From: Glossina fuscipes
Taxonomy: Eukaryota > Arthropoda > Insecta > Diptera > Glossinidae
Assembly: GCF_014805625.2 (NCBI RefSeq)
Contig: NW_023998417.1
Span: 1,714,114-1,778,113 of the forward strand
Direction of reading: 5' to 3'
DNA length: 64,000 nucleotides
The notes below the pieces were generated by a model. It was not told where the DNA came from and made no database searches. It was given only the letters and a program-made list of their open reading frames with translations. Shown in pieces: positions 62,534 through 64,000 of the stretch; the first letter of the stretch is position 1, and every line of letters starts with the position of its first letter. The translations under genes and the position numbers were made by a program.

Positions 62534-62857
62534 TAATGGGTGATATAAAAAGTCTTCGCGGTTTTTTGGTCTTCTTTTTGTAACCTTCCAAACTGTCCTG
62601 TGGTGGATGTTTAGTGCCCTGGCAACTTGTGCGCCGGTCTTGCTCGACCAGTTGCACAATTTCATCAACTTTTGCAGTAACTGCGAGGTATACATTTCAC
62701 ATCGGAATTTCTTGAACGGAGTCGAATACGACACTCCTGGTTCCTTCGTTGACTCACAAGCAATCTCACAATATGTTTGGCATGTTATTGCATGCTTTAC
62801 TTTTTTTTTGCAGTAAAAAAGCATCACATAACCTATGTCTTCACATATTTCACTCAT
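62531..62857 (-). pseudogene. N-terminal transposase-like helix-turn-helix fragment
   Basis: A minus-strand frame starts at an ATG at 62857 and encodes about 108 residues. Its second half reads QLLQKLMKLCN, then GAQVARALNIHHRTVWKVTKR, which has the spacing and residues of a homeodomain-like DNA-binding helix-turn-helix of the kind at the N-terminus of Tc1/mariner transposases (a pattern like IARxLNxxxxTVxxxxKR). No DDE/D catalytic core follows; the frame ends in the candidate terminal repeat at 62536-62560 with NREDFLYHPL. The first half is cysteine- and lysine-containing sequence of unknown origin. It is best read as a truncated transposase remnant, but a short host HTH protein or a chance frame is possible. 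Confidence 0.35.
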
Positions 62858-62998
62858 TTTCAAATCAATATAATTTCTTACACGAGCATACCATCAGGAG
62901 ACTATCTTCAGCAAAAATGCAAGCCGAAATATCACATATTCATGTAAGACAATTGGGTAAGTTTTTCTTTCATTTTTTTTACATCAACTAACCCATTA
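62534..62998 (-). mobile_element. Possible mariner/Tc1-like deletion derivative
   Basis: The left edge reads TA then atgggtgatataaaaagtc (62536-62554), followed by ttcgcggtttttt, which resembles the terminal inverted repeats of some mariner-like elements. The right edge reads acccat then TA (62991-62998), and its inverted form shares atgggt plus a looser tgatgtaaaaa stretch. Both candidate edges are bounded by TA, the mariner target dinucleotide. The interior holds the minus-strand helix-turn-helix ORF listed separately, which runs straight into the left terminal repeat, as expected if the central and C-terminal transposase were deleted. The inverted match beyond six bases is weak, so the boundaries are tentative. 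Confidence 0.35.
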
Positions 62999-64000
62999 AT
63001 GTATTTGCTTAGAATAGTTTCTTTTACATTTTTTCTGTTTTTTTTTAATAAGCTTGTGTATGCTTCAAAATTTCGAAAATCATTAATCTAATGACATGAC
63101 TATACAATATGGCAGTAGCAAGTCATTATACAAACATATGTATATCTTTTTTTAAAAACATGAGCATCAATACATGCCATAATATATGGCTCATGGGTTT
63201 CACTGCAAACAAGATGACGGTAATGTTTCAAATATTTAATCGATATGATAATATATATTATATAAATTCAGGTAGTTATATGTGTTGATGCAAATATGTA
63301 GGGGCACATTATAATGATGTTGTTCCTAATTAATTGACTTCTTCAATTTCCATAATGCTAACCTAAGCCGAAATGATTGCAGTATTTTGAAATTGAGTTA
63401 TTAAGCCTTCAGAAATTTATCATGTTTGATAAACGATAGCTTTGTATTTTCATTTAAAAAACCTTATAGGAAAGAAGAAAAATGTTTTTAAAGATCTTCT
63501 TAGTACGCATACAATCCTTTGCACTTATTTAAAAGATGCTAATTGGAATAAGTTCGGCAAAACTTTGCTTATCCGGAATAGTGACACTATATATCCTAGT
63601 GCCAAAAAAGTTTTATTACGACCGTCTGAAATATTTTTTCGCCTTCTTTTTTATAAACTAACATTTTCTCTCCTTTTCCACATTCCATCTCGGCCATCTC
63701 GCTTACACATATGAGAGCATCCCGTGAGATTGCTAGTTTAAAAAAAAAAACGGCTTTTAAAAATTGTAAATCATATTTTCGGACAGAGTTGCTACCAAAC
63801 GACCTGAAAGACAGGCACGTAAACAGTTTTAATAACGTTTATTATGAAATATGTTTGCAGTTTATCAGCAGAAATAAAAAAAAAAAAACGCTTGCTTCAA
63901 ACATAAAAATCTCATCGCACTCATCAATCATTGCATTGCATATGCCCGCGTATATATTAATATAATATATATATATTTTTTTTATTGTTAATTTTTAATT
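62999..64000. other. AT-rich spacer at the window end
   Basis: Two overlapping plus frames (63442-63714 and 63711-63965) of 90 and 84 codons show no motif. The final 60 bp are TA- and T-rich. Confidence 0.5.

Overview
This window looks like non-coding, AT-rich nuclear DNA from a higher (schizophoran) fly. The evidence is long poly(A)/poly(T) runs, dense (TA)n, (CT)n, (TATG)n, (GCAT)n and (GTT)n microsatellites, short GT-AG intron-like structures, a decayed insect-type LINE, and at least nine scattered pieces of a GTCY/TA-rich repeat that resembles the mini-me type elements described from dipterans. The very low GC, the long homopolymers and the CATG/TATG tetranucleotide arrays would fit a tsetse fly (Glossina) or a relative, but that assignment is inference. 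Nothing bacterial is visible: no operons, ribosome binding sites, CRISPR array, rRNA or convincing tRNA.

Layout. 1-7.5 kb: AT-rich spacer with a 290-bp CT-rich tract. 7.5-8.6 kb: a direct duplication (offset 164 bp) and a weak two-exon gene candidate. 9.2-9.4 kb: a mini-me-like piece. 11.7-11.9 kb: an LTR-like end with a 30-bp tandem repeat. 13.0-13.9 kb, minus strand: a (CAA/CAG/ACA)-rich stretch leading into the best protein-coding candidate, an exon with a hydrophobic segment that ends at a strong splice donor; its frame is broken inside the repeats. 15.8-16.0 kb: a GC-rich segment between 13-bp direct repeats. 16.8-17.0 kb: T30 and A30 in inverted arrangement. 18.1-19.1 kb: a decayed non-LTR retrotransposon reverse transcriptase, the clearest protein homology in the window. 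20.4-20.6 kb: a 149-bp partial tandem duplication. 22.7-22.8 kb: a diverged 62-bp repeat pair. 28.7-33.8 kb: five mini-me-like pieces and a weak exon candidate. 34-47 kb: spacer with a GC-richer patch at 43.0-45.0 kb. 47.3 kb and 60.0-60.5 kb: further mini-me-like pieces, the second with an internal tandem duplication and diverged repeats beyond it. 62.5-63.0 kb: a possible mariner/Tc1-like deletion derivative with a helix-turn-helix ORF.

Function. Most of the window is best read as intron or intergenic DNA shaped by microsatellite growth, local duplication and old transposon decay. The only plausible host protein-coding sequence is the minus-strand exon near 13 kb, whose other exons would lie elsewhere, perhaps leftward beyond this window. 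No undescribed multi-gene system could be supported. The most interesting observations are that exon, the 131-bp GC-rich insertion, the modular mini-me-like family and several recent local duplications. All homology statements rest on recognition by eye, without database searches.
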